Shown here one piece after another: positions 17,781 to 27,619 of a stretch of DNA of 64,000 bases. Numbering within the stretch: position 1 is the first letter of the stretch; each line of letters begins with the position of its first letter. Location of the stretch: contig JBAZSJ010000001.1 of assembly GCA_041662485.1 (NCBI GenBank), positions 186,001 through 250,000 of the forward strand, given 5' to 3'. A program made the translations under genes and the position numbers. The notes under the pieces were generated by a model. That model was not told the origin of the DNA, did no database searches, and saw only the letters and a list, made by a program, of their open reading frames with translations. The DNA is from Rariglobus sp041662485 (GTDB lineage: Bacteria; Verrucomicrobiota; Verrucomicrobiia; Opitutales; Opitutaceae).

Positions 17781-20700
17781 TCAGATGTCTTCGGATGTGA
17801 GCCAGCGGAAGGAGATGATCTTGAAGGAGCGGCCGAAGGTTTTGTTGTTTTGAGAGGTGAGGCTGGCGGGGGCGGTTTGAGGAGAGTCGGCGGCAGGATC
17901 GGAGTAGGCAGGGAGGCGCTGGACGACGGCTTCGCACCAGGCGCGGGCCTGGGTTTGCGTGGAGTCGGTCGGGTTGAGCGCTTCGCCGTAGGTGCGGATG
18001 ACAAAGGTGTCGGAGCGGGCGGAGAGGGCGGGTCCGAGGGCCTGGAGAAGGTCGCCTTGCAGGAGCCAGCCGGGGATGCCGGTGGAGGTGCGGCCTTGGG
18101 GGCCGGGCGGCGAGTCGGGGGTGTTGTAGAACGGATCCAGGTTGGGGAGGTCCACGAGCTTGTCCGCAAAGTAGGCCGTGCCGGTGTTGGTGAGGACGGG
18201 TTTTTGGGCGGAAGAGCTGAGGATTTCGCCGGCGAAGAGCATGCGGTCACCGTAGGCACCGGCGCCGTTGGCGGTGACGACATTGCTGCTTCCGACGGCA
18301 TGGAAGGTGTTGATGCCGGAGGCGGTGGAATCGAGGGCGGCCTGAAGGGGGCCGCTAAGGCCGCGGCCCATGGGGATGGTGGAGGCGGCGAGGTTTCCGG
18401 AGGTGTCGGCGTCGTTGATGGAAGAGTTGAAGGCCCCGCTGGCGGCGACGAGAGAGCGGTTGATGAAGTGGGAGAGAGAGACGAAAGGGCCGCGGGCGCG
18501 GACGCGTTTGACGATCTCGGTTGCGAGTTTGTCGATCTCGTCGGCGGGCAGGGCGGACAGGCGGCGGTAGCCGGCGTAGGCGTCGTCACCGGTGCCGGAG
18601 GAGGTGTAGGACGATCCGGTCTTGGTGTTGGTGACGGGTTGCCAGAGGGTGCGGGGGTAAGGGACGCCGTCGGAGGCGGAATCGTTGTTGACGCGGAGAG
18701 TATCGAGGCCGCCGAGAAGGGCGACCCAGGCGTCGTGGGAGGTGGAGTTGATGTTGAAGGCGCCCTTGACGAGGAGATGGGCGGCGGAGTCCTTGGATCG
18801 GACGTCGGTGGCGGTGGCGCCGTCGTAGATACCGTAACGGGGGTTGATCGGGGTGATGGACGATCCGGTCTGGGGAATACTGGAGAAGTAGTAGCCGTCC
18901 CACAGGGCGGTGTTGAGCAGGTAGGCGAGATCGAAGAAGCGTGTTGAGGACGGGGCCTTATACCAGTTTGAGGAACGCGACTGGATGGAAGAGCCGCGGG
19001 TGACGAAGGGAGCGGAGTAGGAATTGCCGACGGCGTAGCCGGACTGGGTGTTGATGGTGTGGCCCGGGTGCCAGTCGTCCGCCGTGAGGCTGACGTGCTG
19101 GAGGGCACCAATGGAGAGGACGGGGGGCTGGGTGGAGGAGGTGCGACGGGGGAAATCAAACAGGACTCCCTGTGAGGCGACGGGGGCGCGGGTGGCGCCG
19201 CCATCCGGGCTGACGGTGGTGCCCGTGCCGAAGTTTTCCGCCCAGGTGGCGGGGGAGAGATCCTGGGTGAAGTTTCCAGACAGCGACATCGAGCCGCTGC
19301 GGGCGGAGCCGGCTCCGTAGGAGGTGGGGGTCCATAGGCTGAGCGAATCGACGGCCGTGCGATCCACGATGGCCGCGCGAAGGTTGAGATCCTGATAGGG
19401 ACGTGCGTAGGCGAGCAGCGCATTATAAAATTTTCCCGCTCCACCGGTGGCGTCCAGGTCGCGCCAAGCGGGGGGGATGAAAGTGGTGTGGAAGTTGCCG
19501 ATGATGTTGTTCTCGTGGCTGCCGAGGGCGACCGCCCCCTTTTTGCTGAAGGCACAGTCGGTGAGTTGCTGAAGGACGGCCTGGTCCGCCGTGCGTCGGA
19601 GTGTCGTGGTGAGAGCAACGTCGAGGTTTACGTAGAAGCTGATGGTTGTCTTGGAGGATTTAGGGGGGGCCGGAAGGGTATCGAAGCTGAAGTTCAGCTT
19701 GGTCCTGGCGGTGAAATACGCACTCGTGCCGCCGATGGGATTGGAGACGGTGTTGACCTCGAGGTTGACGGGATCTTCAGCGCCTGCAGAAGACGCGGTG
19801 GTGGACCCGGTGCCGCCCACCTGGCTGTTGCCGTTCACGGAAAGCACGCAATTGCCACCGGGCGGAATCGAAACCTCCGGGACGACGAAGCGGACCTGAT
19901 CGAGCATGCTGGGGTTGGTGGAGTCGGAGGGGTCACGCATGAACACAAAGGTGCCGTAGCTGGCCGTCGCGCTGTGGGAGACGTCGGACGCGAAGATGAT
20001 AAGTCCCGGGGGGATGGTTTTGGGGTCCGAGGGCATGGAGGGATTCGTCGACTTCGTGTAGGTGTTCTTGACCGCAAACTCGTAGGTGTTGGCGGGGATG
20101 TTCAGCGTAACATTGTAGGGATTGGCCAACACGAAGGCCACGTTGCAGCGCATGGGCACGCTGTAGTTGCCGACTGGCAAGGGCATGTCACCCACATCGA
20201 CGCTTGCAACGGGTTGATCGGGGTCGGTGAAGACGATCATCCTGAACTGGGTGATGACCGGAGTGATGCCGACTTCGGTGGACGTCTCGGGGCGGACGGT
20301 GAGTGAGGGCGTGGCCTGATTGGCGTCGGGGTTGGTGTTGTAGAACGAGTAGAGCCAGTCCCATTTGGGCGCGTAATCGGGAGCCGCGGAGGTGCCCCAG
20401 TTGGGCGACCAGGTCGCGGGAATGATGTTTTGGCCTTTGAGGGGGGAGCTGTTCCAGGCGTTGGAATCGGGCTCGAAGGTGTAGGTCAGGTCCTGGCGCA
20501 GGCCGCCGTTGAGGGTGTCGGAAAGGATTCCTGAGGAGGAGACGGTGAAATCATGGAAGCGGGCGCGTTGCGTCTCCGCGAGAAGGGTGGCGTCGAGGAG
20601 GGGAGCTTGTGGCATTTGCAACATGCGGCCCAGCTTGATGGCGGCGTTCGTGTCATCGGCGGCCGGATATGCGGAAAACCCCGTGACCAGCTCCACGCCG

Positions 20701-21740
20701 GAGCGTGACGCGGACATGAGGCGGATGCGGGATTTGGCGGCGTCGGCATCGGTGCCGCCCGGGGTGGTTTTGCCGGCGTTGGGATCGGCGAGGGCGTAGG
20801 AGGCCTTGACGCCTTCGTCGCCCACCCACCAGGCGTAGCGGCCGATGGTGGTCGTGCCGGATGCGCCAGCGCCGGGCACGGTGGAGGAGGCGACGGTGAT
20901 GTCCTTCATGGGGGCGACCACGTAGCGATCCACCGCCGCGCCGCCGGCGGCATCGGGGTTTACGCCGGCAGTTTTGGGGCCGACGAGCAGCGCGGCTTTC
21001 TGGCCGGAGGATTTGATCTCGAGATTGGAATAGTTGCCCGTCCAGCCCGCGGGGTTGGCGGTGTTCAATCCGGCGGCGGCCCAGTTGACGGGAGCGCCCG
21101 GGGTGAAAAGGGCGGTGTTGGCGGAGGTGCTTCCGCCGGCGGTGGAGCTTGTGACCTGACCGTAGGTGGCGACGGCGGTATCCGTGGTGAAGGAGCGGTC
21201 TTCGTTTCCGCTTACCAGCCAGTTCAGAAGAACGGGGCTGGGGGTTTCTTCGTAGATAGTTTTCTTGGGGCTGCTGGTGGAGGCGGCGCGGCCCCACACG
21301 CCCGTCCACCAGCGCGTGCCGCTTTGGACGGAGGCGGTGGCGGAGACGGGAGTGAGACCGTTGAGCGTGCCGTTTGCGGAGGAGGTGTTTTTGGCGGTGG
21401 AATTTCCGGGGAGGCGTCCGCCGTCCGCGGCGGCGGCGATGTCGGCAGCGGCGGTCACACGTTGGTCGGGGCCGGTGTATTTCTGGAGCTGGCCGAGGGC
21501 GATGTTGAGCGCCATGAGCGCGTTCTGGCGGGCCTGGGAGAGGCTTTGGTTGTTGGAAGCGACCTGGGTCTCGACGCGCGTGAGACTCGCCAGCGAGACG
21601 AGCAACAGGACTAGGAATGCCAGCAGCGTGACCGTGATGAGCAAGGCGAAGCCGCGGCGACCGGAGGGCCGGAGGGCCGGTGGCCGGTGGGCGGTGGCGG
21701 AACGCGGCGGGACGCCGCGTCTACTTTTCGGAGGGCTCAT
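17781..21740 (-). CDS. Verru_Chthon cassette protein A-like, PilX/GspK-like pseudopilin, copy 1
   Basis: A 1319-residue protein with a prepilin-like N-terminus: basic leader, GRRG|FALLITVTLL (Gly30/Phe31), one hydrophobic helix to about residue 52, then a Gln/Asn/Ala-rich amphipathic stretch (QSLSQARQNALMALNIAL). Position +5 is not Glu, as in GspK-type minor pseudopilins. The long exported body is Ser/Thr/Gly-rich; the conserved C-terminal third includes FNINSTSHDAW, RARGPFVSLSHFINRSL, GWLLQGDLLQALGP and RAWCEAVVQRLP. These blocks recur in the copy at 35184-39080. Verru_Chthon cassettes are described from Verrucomicrobium and Chthoniobacter as sets A-D; no B, C or D gene is seen here. Coding bases 21661-21690 (leader) consist of period-8 CCGGAGGG repeats. 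The function is unknown. Confidence 0.75.
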   Translation of the reverse strand: MSPPKSRRGVPPRSATAHRPPALRPSGRRGFALLITVTLLAFLVLLLVSLASLTRVETQVASNNQSLSQARQNALMALNIALGQLQKYTGPDQRVTAAADIAAAADGGRLPGNSTAKNTSSANGTLNGLTPVSATASVQSGTRWWTGVWGRAASTSSPKKTIYEETPSPVLLNWLVSGNEDRSFTTDTAVATYGQVTSSTAGGSTSANTALFTPGAPVNWAAAGLNTANPAGWTGNYSNLEIKSSGQKAALLVGPKTAGVNPDAAGGAAVDRYVVAPMKDITVASSTVPGAGASGTTTIGRYAWWVGDEGVKASYALADPNAGKTTPGGTDADAAKSRIRLMSASRSGVELVTGFSAYPAADDTNAAIKLGRMLQMPQAPLLDATLLAETQRARFHDFTVSSSGILSDTLNGGLRQDLTYTFEPDSNAWNSSPLKGQNIIPATWSPNWGTSAAPDYAPKWDWLYSFYNTNPDANQATPSLTVRPETSTEVGITPVITQFRMIVFTDPDQPVASVDVGDMPLPVGNYSVPMRCNVAFVLANPYNVTLNIPANTYEFAVKNTYTKSTNPSMPSDPKTIPPGLIIFASDVSHSATASYGTFVFMRDPSDSTNPSMLDQVRFVVPEVSIPPGGNCVLSVNGNSQVGGTGSTTASSAGAEDPVNLEVNTVSNPIGGTSAYFTARTKLNFSFDTLPAPPKSSKTTISFYVNLDVALTTTLRRTADQAVLQQLTDCAFSKKGAVALGSHENNIIGNFHTTFIPPAWRDLDATGGAGKFYNALLAYARPYQDLNLRAAIVDRTAVDSLSLWTPTSYGAGSARSGSMSLSGNFTQDLSPATWAENFGTGTTVSPDGGATRAPVASQGVLFDFPRRTSSTQPPVLSIGALQHVSLTADDWHPGHTINTQSGYAVGNSYSAPFVTRGSSIQSRSSNWYKAPSSTRFFDLAYLLNTALWDGYYFSSIPQTGSSITPINPRYGIYDGATATDVRSKDSAAHLLVKGAFNINSTSHDAWVALLGGLDTLRVNNDSASDGVPYPRTLWQPVTNTKTGSSYTSSGTGDDAYAGYRRLSALPADEIDKLATEIVKRVRARGPFVSLSHFINRSLVAASGAFNSSINDADTSGNLAASTIPMGRGLSGPLQAALDSTASGINTFHAVGSSNVVTANGAGAYGDRMLFAGEILSSSAQKPVLTNTGTAYFADKLVDLPNLDPFYNTPDSPPGPQGRTSTGIPGWLLQGDLLQALGPALSARSDTFVIRTYGEALNPTDSTQTQARAWCEAVVQRLPAYSDPAADSPQTAPASLTSQNNKTFGRSFKIISFRWLTSEDI

Positions 21741-21754
21741 GACTTGGGGCGGGG

Positions 21755-21858
21755 TCTTTCTTCTTTCTCTTAATCTTTATCGTTCGTCAGGAATTGGAGG
21801 GCGGAGGACAGACAAAGGACGGAGGAGAAAGAGAAAGATTAAGAGGAAAGAGAAAGAG
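21755..21858. repeat. CT/GA-rich inverted spacer repeat, second full copy
   Basis: Left arm TCTTTCTTCTTTCTCTTAAT, core TTTATCGTTCGTCAGGAATT (21776-21795), right arm GAGAAAGAGAAAGATTAAGA (21825 onward). The arms include the exact complement pair CTTAATCTTT / AAAGATTAAG. Same element as 9029-9117. It fills the gap between the SASA stop and the cassette A start. Confidence 0.6.
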
Positions 21859-21868
21859 GGCGGAGCGG

Positions 21869-23464
21869 TCACCAGGTGTCCGTGCGGAAGGGGGCGGCGG
21901 GGAGGCCTTCGGCGTTGAAGAGGCCGGCGACGGGGGCGTTGGCGTAAGCGTAACGCACTGCGGCGGGATCGGCAACTTCGGCGCAGGAAACGACGACGGT
22001 GGGGCCGTCGATCTTGGCCTCGGCGGGATGGAAAACCTTATCGGGGCCGGCGAGTTCGAAACCGGTGAGGCCGGCGGGGGAGGCTTTCAGGGTGCCGGAA
22101 GAAGGCTCGGCCGCCCCGGCGACGGGCTCATAGGCGATGCGGTAGGCGGAGCCTTCGCGTTTTGCAGACTTAAAGACCGGACCGGAGTCGATGACATGTT
22201 CGACGCGATAGGTGCGGGCGAGGGCGAGGAGGGCGAGACGTTGGCCGACGGTTTTTTTGTTTTTAGGGTGGAGGTTTTTGGCCTCGCCCACGTCGATGGT
22301 GACGGCCTGGCCGGTGTTGGGGAGGGCGAGGGTCTGTGTCTGGACTTCACGAAGCGCGGCCCACGAAGGGTGGGCGGGGTCGCGGTCTTTACGCTCCAGA
22401 TTGGGAAGCTGCACCCAGTAAAAAGGGAAGTCTCCCTGGGCGAATTGCTTTCGCCAGCCGGTGATCAGGGCGGCGAAGAGAGGCGGGTATTGGGCGGCGT
22501 GGTCGGCGTTGGCTTCGCCTTGATACCAGATCGCGCCGCGCAGGGCGCAAGGGACGAGCGGGTTGATCATGCCGTTGTAAAGGCCGGCGGCCGTGCGCGG
22601 GCCGGGCAGGCCGGCGGGGGCTTTGGGAGCCGGGGTGGAGAAGGCTTGCTTGGCGGCCTTGGCGTCGGCGCGTGCTTTTTCCCAGGTGGCGAGGGCGGTT
22701 TCGTAGGAGGTTTTTTCCTCGGGCTTGGCGCGGACGGTTTTTTCCTGCTGCGCGAAGGTTTTTCCGATCGCGGGGTTGGCGCGATAGGCGTCGGGGGCGA
22801 TCCAGGCTTCGACGGCGGTGCCGCCCCAGGAGCTGTTGATGATGCCGACGGGGACGTTGAGCTTCTGATGGAGATAGAGGCCGAAGTAGTAGCCGACGGC
22901 GGTGAACTGTCCGGCGGTCGGCGGGAGCGCGGGGGCCCACGCGCCGTCCACGTTGGCGAGCGGATCGAAGCTCGGCTGCTGGGCGACCTTGAACTGGCGC
23001 AGCAGCGGGAAGTTGGCGGCCTTGATGTCGGCCTTGCCATCGGTCGCGCCGCCGAGGGCGTAGGCCATGTTGGACTGGCCGGAGGCGAGCCAGACCTCGC
23101 CCACGACGACATCGTGAACGACGAGCTTGTTGCGCCCGCTGACGGCGAGATCGCGCGGTTCGGCGGACGCGGTCAAAGGCTTGAACGTCACGCTCCACCG
23201 GCCGTCGGCCCCCGCAGTGGCGGAGGCCGACTGGCCGGCGAAGGTGACGGTGATGGATTCCCCGGCGTCGGCGGTTCCCCAGACCGGCAAGGGTTTTTCG
23301 CGCTGGAGCACCGCGCCGTCTCGGAAGAGCGGGGCGAGCGTGACGTCGGCATTCGCGACGGTCGCGAAGGAGAGGGAGAGGACGAGGGCGAACGCGCCGA
23401 GGGCGGCGCGTAATGACCAATGTCCAATGACCAATGACCAATGAGGGGGGCGGAGGGCGGGCAT
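21869..23464 (-). CDS. secreted SASA-family carbohydrate esterase, second copy
   Basis: A 531-residue protein with the same plan as the esterase at 15462-16976: beta-rich N-terminal domain, Ser131 in WLASGQSNMAY, and Asp391/His399 in IDVGEAKNLHPKNKK. The N-terminus before the hydrophobic signal core contains HWSLVIGHWSL, which is encoded by heptamer repeats (23412-23446); this may be a repeat that inserted into or extended the signal-peptide region. The likely role is removal of O-acetyl groups from the glycan attacked by the neighbouring GH5. It lies between that GH5 and the cassette A gene in the duplicated module; in the second module copy this slot holds a GH5 instead. Confidence 0.87.
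   Translation of the reverse strand: MPALRPPHWSLVIGHWSLRAALGAFALVLSLSFATVANADVTLAPLFRDGAVLQREKPLPVWGTADAGESITVTFAGQSASATAGADGRWSVTFKPLTASAEPRDLAVSGRNKLVVHDVVVGEVWLASGQSNMAYALGGATDGKADIKAANFPLLRQFKVAQQPSFDPLANVDGAWAPALPPTAGQFTAVGYYFGLYLHQKLNVPVGIINSSWGGTAVEAWIAPDAYRANPAIGKTFAQQEKTVRAKPEEKTSYETALATWEKARADAKAAKQAFSTPAPKAPAGLPGPRTAAGLYNGMINPLVPCALRGAIWYQGEANADHAAQYPPLFAALITGWRKQFAQGDFPFYWVQLPNLERKDRDPAHPSWAALREVQTQTLALPNTGQAVTIDVGEAKNLHPKNKKTVGQRLALLALARTYRVEHVIDSGPVFKSAKREGSAYRIAYEPVAGAAEPSSGTLKASPAGLTGFELAGPDKVFHPAEAKIDGPTVVVSCAEVADPAAVRYAYANAPVAGLFNAEGLPAAPFRTDTW
23412..23446. repeat. AATGNCC heptamer array inside signal-peptide coding region
   Basis: Five 7-base units: AATGACC, AATGTCC, AATGACC, AATGACC, AATGAGG. 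Seven is not a multiple of three, so any unit gain or loss would shift the esterase frame. Similar array at 35120-35154. Confidence 0.75.
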
Positions 23465-23480
23465 TTTCGGAGGGGCGGGT

Positions 23481-23515
23481 CTAGCTGCTAGAGGCTAGTG
23501 ACTAGTTGCTAGAAT
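23481..23515. repeat. CTAGNNN heptamer array abutting GH5 stop
   Basis: Five units in register: CTAGCTG, CTAGAGG, CTAGTGA, CTAGTTG, CTAGAAT. The last unit touches the TGA stop of the GH5 gene read on the minus strand. Matching arrays end at the stops of two other GH5 genes (39131 and 40314). Confidence 0.8.
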
Positions 23516-25164
23516 CAGCGCATTTTTTTCATCTCAAACTGCTTTCCGGCGAGGGCCTCCTTGGCAAAGACGCCCCAGAAAGGGGTGGGGGTGTATTTCC
23601 AGTCGGAGATCATGACCGGAGTGGCCTTCGGGTGAAAGCACCAGGCCGTCCAGTTGAGGCGGTGTTTCTGGATGAAGCCGAGCATGTCGGGCACCCAGGT
23701 GTAGGGGGACTCCTGGATGTCGTGCGGGATGAAATCCATTTTGTTGGTGTCGGCGCCGACTTCGCCGACGAAGACGGGATGCTTGGCCGCCACGGGGAGC
23801 ACGGTTTTGTCCCAGCCCTTGTGCCAGTTATACTGGTGCCACGAATACATGACGCCGTTGCCGGTCTTGTCCTCGAGGGTGAAGCCTTCTGCGACGCCGG
23901 AGAGGTCGCCGGCCCAGCCGAGGCCGCCGGCGATGACGATGTTCTTCGCGCCGGTGGAGCGCACGGCGTCAACGAGCGCCTGCATGCCGGGAGAATCGAA
24001 GCCCTGGTTTTTTTTCTTGTCGTCGGCGGTGAGGAAGGCGGATTCGTCGACGCCGGTTTTTTCGCCGACGAAGCCGCCGTCGCGCCAGACCTTCCACGAG
24101 ATGCCGTGGGGTTCGTTGAAGAGGTCGAAGAGGACGGCGGGGTGGTTTTTGTAGCGGGTGGCGGCGTCTTTCCAGAACTCGGCGTGCTCGGCCTTGGGGG
24201 CGCGGAAACGGTGGAGATCGAGGATGAGGTAGGCGCCGCGGTTGGCGGTGAGGGTGACGATCTGGTCGATGGTCGCGCGGTATTCGGCGCCGCCATCCTT
24301 TTGGTAAACGCTGCGACCGAACCAGAACTCTTCTTTGACGGGCAGACGTATGGCGTTGGCCTTCCATTCGTCGATGCCGACGACGGCGGATTTGATGACC
24401 TGTTTGTCGTGGGGAAGCGTTTCCAGATTTCCGGCATTGAGGCCTTGCAACCAAACTTCTTTGCCGGACGGATCGACGAGGCGGTTGCCCTGCACATGGA
24501 GGACGGCGGGCCATTTGGCCTTGTTGTCGGTTTCGGGGGCGACGTAGCGGAGGGCGGCTTCTTCGGCGCGGAGTTTTGCGGCGGCTTCGAGCGCGGCGGT
24601 GTCGGTGGGGCGGATGACGATGTCGTCGAGGTCCATCGTGCCCGACTCGGGCTGGAAGAGGGACGGCATGAATTTGAGGGTCGTCGCACCTGCGGGGACG
24701 AGGAAAGAGGTCTTCTTTTCAACCCAGCCCTTGGTGGTGCCTTTGCCGTAGGGCGGGTTGGGCGCGGAGCCGATTTTGGCGCGGTTGGCGTCCATGAACT
24801 CCATCATGAAGCGGGCGTCGAACCAGGGTTGCTTGCCGGGTTTGACGTTGGCGAGACGCCAGCGCCAGAAGACCTCGAGGGCGGGCGTGCCGGCGGGGAT
24901 GGGAATCTCCATGTAGAGCATGACCATGCTGCCGGGCGCGGTGCTGGTCATGCGGATGAAGCGGTTGCCGTCCTCGGTTTCCCACGAGCCGCCGGATTTC
25001 AACTTCGGCCAGTGATCGGGCCAGTCGCCGACCTTGTTGGCGGACTCCATGGAGGAGTTTTTGACGAGCGATGCGGAGTCGGCGGCGTGTGCGGGGGCGA
25101 GCAGCGCGGCAAGGACAACTGCGAGCCAGGGGCCGCGGCGCAAGAACGAGGAGTTTAGGATCAT
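23515..25164 (-). CDS. secreted GH5 endo-glycanase with one WFDAR-type binding module
   Basis: 549 residues from the ATG at 25164 (MILNSSFLRR), chosen because the signal peptide starts there; an upstream ATG at 25215 would place 17 extra residues before it. Module 1 (about residues 32-190) runs from LVKNSSMESAN to SGTMDLDDIVI and contains PWFDARFMMEF. The GH5 domain follows, with acid/base Glu351 in FDLFNEPHGISW and nucleophile Glu468 in VFVGEVGADTNKM. Closely related to the GH5s at 39131 and 40314. Likely hydrolyses a beta-linked hemicellulose or cellulose backbone outside the cytoplasm. It is preceded by the PEP-CTERM protein and followed by the CTAG array and the esterase. Confidence 0.88.
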   Translation of the reverse strand: MILNSSFLRRGPWLAVVLAALLAPAHAADSASLVKNSSMESANKVGDWPDHWPKLKSGGSWETEDGNRFIRMTSTAPGSMVMLYMEIPIPAGTPALEVFWRWRLANVKPGKQPWFDARFMMEFMDANRAKIGSAPNPPYGKGTTKGWVEKKTSFLVPAGATTLKFMPSLFQPESGTMDLDDIVIRPTDTAALEAAAKLRAEEAALRYVAPETDNKAKWPAVLHVQGNRLVDPSGKEVWLQGLNAGNLETLPHDKQVIKSAVVGIDEWKANAIRLPVKEEFWFGRSVYQKDGGAEYRATIDQIVTLTANRGAYLILDLHRFRAPKAEHAEFWKDAATRYKNHPAVLFDLFNEPHGISWKVWRDGGFVGEKTGVDESAFLTADDKKKNQGFDSPGMQALVDAVRSTGAKNIVIAGGLGWAGDLSGVAEGFTLEDKTGNGVMYSWHQYNWHKGWDKTVLPVAAKHPVFVGEVGADTNKMDFIPHDIQESPYTWVPDMLGFIQKHRLNWTAWCFHPKATPVMISDWKYTPTPFWGVFAKEALAGKQFEMKKMR

Positions 25165-25269
25165 ATGAGGTAAAATAAGGATGGGAGAGGCGGGGACATA
25201 GCTAACGCCTGCCACCGCCTGTTTGCTCAGGCGGCGGTTACGAGTAGGGAGAGCCGTCGGAGAAGAGCC

Positions 25270-27576
25270 TTACGAGTTGGTAGCGCGGCGGGCGCGACGG
25301 CGGTATCCGAGGGAGAATAGGAGCAGGCCGGAGCCTGCGAAGAGCGCGTAGGTGGAGGGCTCGGGGATGGCGATGGCAAGGAAGCCGCTGCTGTCGATGG
25401 TGGCGGCGCTGCCGTTGATGGAGATCAGGGCGAGCTGCGTGCCGGTGAGGCCGCCGGCGCTCGTGCCGACACGGATGGTGTCCACGCCGGTGTTGAAGTT
25501 CACGAAGCTCAGGCTGATGGAAGTGCCCCAAGTGGTGCCGCTGCTGTCGGCGAAGACGAGGGCGGAGGCCCCGGAACCGAGGTCGATGGTCGAACTGGCC
25601 GAGAGTGTGAGGGTGCCGAGGGTTTCGTTGAAACCGCCGGTGGCGAAGGTGCCGCCCGCCATGATCAGGTTGCTGGTGTCGGCGATGCGGTTGGCCGCAC
25701 CCAAGGCGAGGATGCCGGCGTCGATCGTGGTCGCGCCGGTGTAGCTGTTGTTGCCGGAGAGCGTCCACGTTCCGGTGCCGTCCTTTGTGACGGAGGTTTT
25801 ATTGGTCACGTCTTTGTTGACGATGGCCGCGCCGATTTCACCGGTGCCGGTGGTCGAGCCTTGGAGGGTGAGCGTCTTGATGCCTGTGCCGGTGGCGGTA
25901 AAGGCGCTGGTGAATTTCAGCAGACCGGTGCCCGACTGGTCGATGGTGCCGCCGCCCGTGGTGCCGGCGAGGTTGATGACGCGATCGGTAGTTTCACCGG
26001 TGCCGACATAGGTCAACTGGCCGCTGGTGGTCGTGGTGCCGAGGGCGATGGTGCCGTTGGCTAACGTGATCGGGGCGCCGAGGCTGCTGCTGGCGGTGCC
26101 GCCGGTCACGCTGTTGAGGGAAAAGACGCTCAGGCTGCCGTTTTGGATAGCCGTCACTCCGGTATAGGTGTTGGCCCCGGACAGGGTCCAAGTGCCTGTG
26201 CCGGTTTTGGTCACCTTGCCGGCGCCGCCGTTTTCAACAATTGCGCCGCTGATCTCGCCTGTGCCTGCGGTGGAGCCTGTGAGGGTCAGCGTCTTGATGC
26301 CCGCGCCGGTGGCGGTAAGGGCGCTGGTGAACTTGACGAGACCGGTGCCAGATTGGTCGAGGGTTGCGCCTCCGGTGGTGCCGGCCAGGTCGATGACGCG
26401 GTCGGTAGTTTCGCCGGAACCGGTGTATTTGAGGCTGCCCGCGACCGTTGTGCTGCCGAGGGCAATCGTGCCGTTGCCCACGGTGACGGGTGCGCCCAGA
26501 TTGCTGGACGATACGTGATTGGGGCCGGACACGCTGTTGAGCGAGCCGACGCTGAGAGTGCCGCCTTGGATCGTCGTGGCACCAGTGTAGGTGTTGGCCC
26601 CGGTCATGACGACGGTCACGGCGGAGCTAGTCTTGGTGAGACCTCCGACGCCGGAAACGATGCCATTCAGGGTCGTCGAGGCACCGATGGAGGCAAGGGT
26701 GAGATTGTCGTCTAGCGTAATGTTGCCGTTGAGCACCGTCGCGGCATTATTGGTTCCGAGCGTTTTGGTTCCGCTGCTGCCCGCCTGAACTGTGATATTG
26801 TTGGAATTTGCGGTGGCGGTGTTGATGTTTGCGGTGGCGTTGGCGCTTCCCGAGGTATCGCCGAGCAGCACACTGCCCGTTCCAAAGGTTCCGGAGGTGG
26901 TGGCGGTGCCGCTTTTGATAGTGGTTCCGCCGCTGTAGCTGCCGCTGCTGATGCTAACTGAGCCTGTGCCGGTGGAAGCGACTATGATGGCGAGGGTGCT
27001 ACCGGTGCCGTCGTTGTAAGTTCCCTGATTCTGGATGGTCCCGGTGCTGGCGGCGTTCAGTGTGAGGGTGACGGCTCCGGCACCCGTGGCAGAGGCGGCA
27101 TTGTTGCGGATATTGAGGGTGGTGGAAGCGTTGTTGGTCCAAGTCTGGTCTGCGCCAAAACGAACGTTGATGGTGGCGCTGGAGGCACCGAGGGTGGAGG
27201 CAGCGGCCCCGGAATCCATGGTTACGCCGCCCGCTCCGATCGTGAGATCGCGGGCGGTGGTGCCGTTACTTTGCACATTAACGCTAGCCGTGCTGCTAAA
27301 GGTGATGGAATTGACCGCAGCGGCTGCACCCAGGCGGGGAACAACGGCGGTCGAGTTGAATGTCGTGGTGTTGAAAAACACATCGTCGGATGCAGTCGGG
27401 GCGGCACTGGAGACGCTGGTGCCGGCGAGATCCGTATACCAAGAGCTGGTCGTGGCCCAAAGAGGACTGGATGCCGTGTCCACGCCCCAATAAAGAGGGG
27501 CGGCTGAGGCGGTGGCGGTGATCATCGCGGCCAAGGCGGCGAGTCGGGTGAAGGCGGAGGCGCGTGAGGTTTTCAT
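25270..27576 (-). CDS. autotransporter-repeat PEP-CTERM surface protein, module copy 1
   Basis: About 768 residues from MKTSRASAF (27576); this start is preferred over 27588 because it aligns with the start and leader of the paralogue at 45751. It has a signal peptide, then a long Thr/Ser/Gly-rich body with repeated beta-strand units of the autotransporter-associated type (GNNSYTGATTIDAG, ANTYTGATTIQGG, repeated TGTWTLSGANTYTG), and a C-terminal PEP-CTERM sorting signal: IPEPSTYALF, a hydrophobic helix and RRRARR. Such proteins are exported, cleaved by an exosortase-type enzyme and held at the surface. No exosortase is in the window. It sits between the prepilin-type gene and GH5 and may display, bind or be a matrix for the glycan. 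Confidence 0.85.
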   Translation of the reverse strand: MKTSRASAFTRLAALAAMITATASAAPLYWGVDTASSPLWATTSSWYTDLAGTSVSSAAPTASDDVFFNTTTFNSTAVVPRLGAAAAVNSITFSSTASVNVQSNGTTARDLTIGAGGVTMDSGAAASTLGASSATINVRFGADQTWTNNASTTLNIRNNAASATGAGAVTLTLNAASTGTIQNQGTYNDGTGSTLAIIVASTGTGSVSISSGSYSGGTTIKSGTATTSGTFGTGSVLLGDTSGSANATANINTATANSNNITVQAGSSGTKTLGTNNAATVLNGNITLDDNLTLASIGASTTLNGIVSGVGGLTKTSSAVTVVMTGANTYTGATTIQGGTLSVGSLNSVSGPNHVSSSNLGAPVTVGNGTIALGSTTVAGSLKYTGSGETTDRVIDLAGTTGGATLDQSGTGLVKFTSALTATGAGIKTLTLTGSTAGTGEISGAIVENGGAGKVTKTGTGTWTLSGANTYTGVTAIQNGSLSVFSLNSVTGGTASSSLGAPITLANGTIALGTTTTSGQLTYVGTGETTDRVINLAGTTGGGTIDQSGTGLLKFTSAFTATGTGIKTLTLQGSTTGTGEIGAAIVNKDVTNKTSVTKDGTGTWTLSGNNSYTGATTIDAGILALGAANRIADTSNLIMAGGTFATGGFNETLGTLTLSASSTIDLGSGASALVFADSSGTTWGTSISLSFVNFNTGVDTIRVGTSAGGLTGTQLALISINGSAATIDSSGFLAIAIPEPSTYALFAGSGLLLFSLGYRRRARRATNS

Positions 27577-27619
27577 AAGAGGTGTCATTTTTGGGGTGTG
27601 GGGCGGGCTTGTTCGGGGG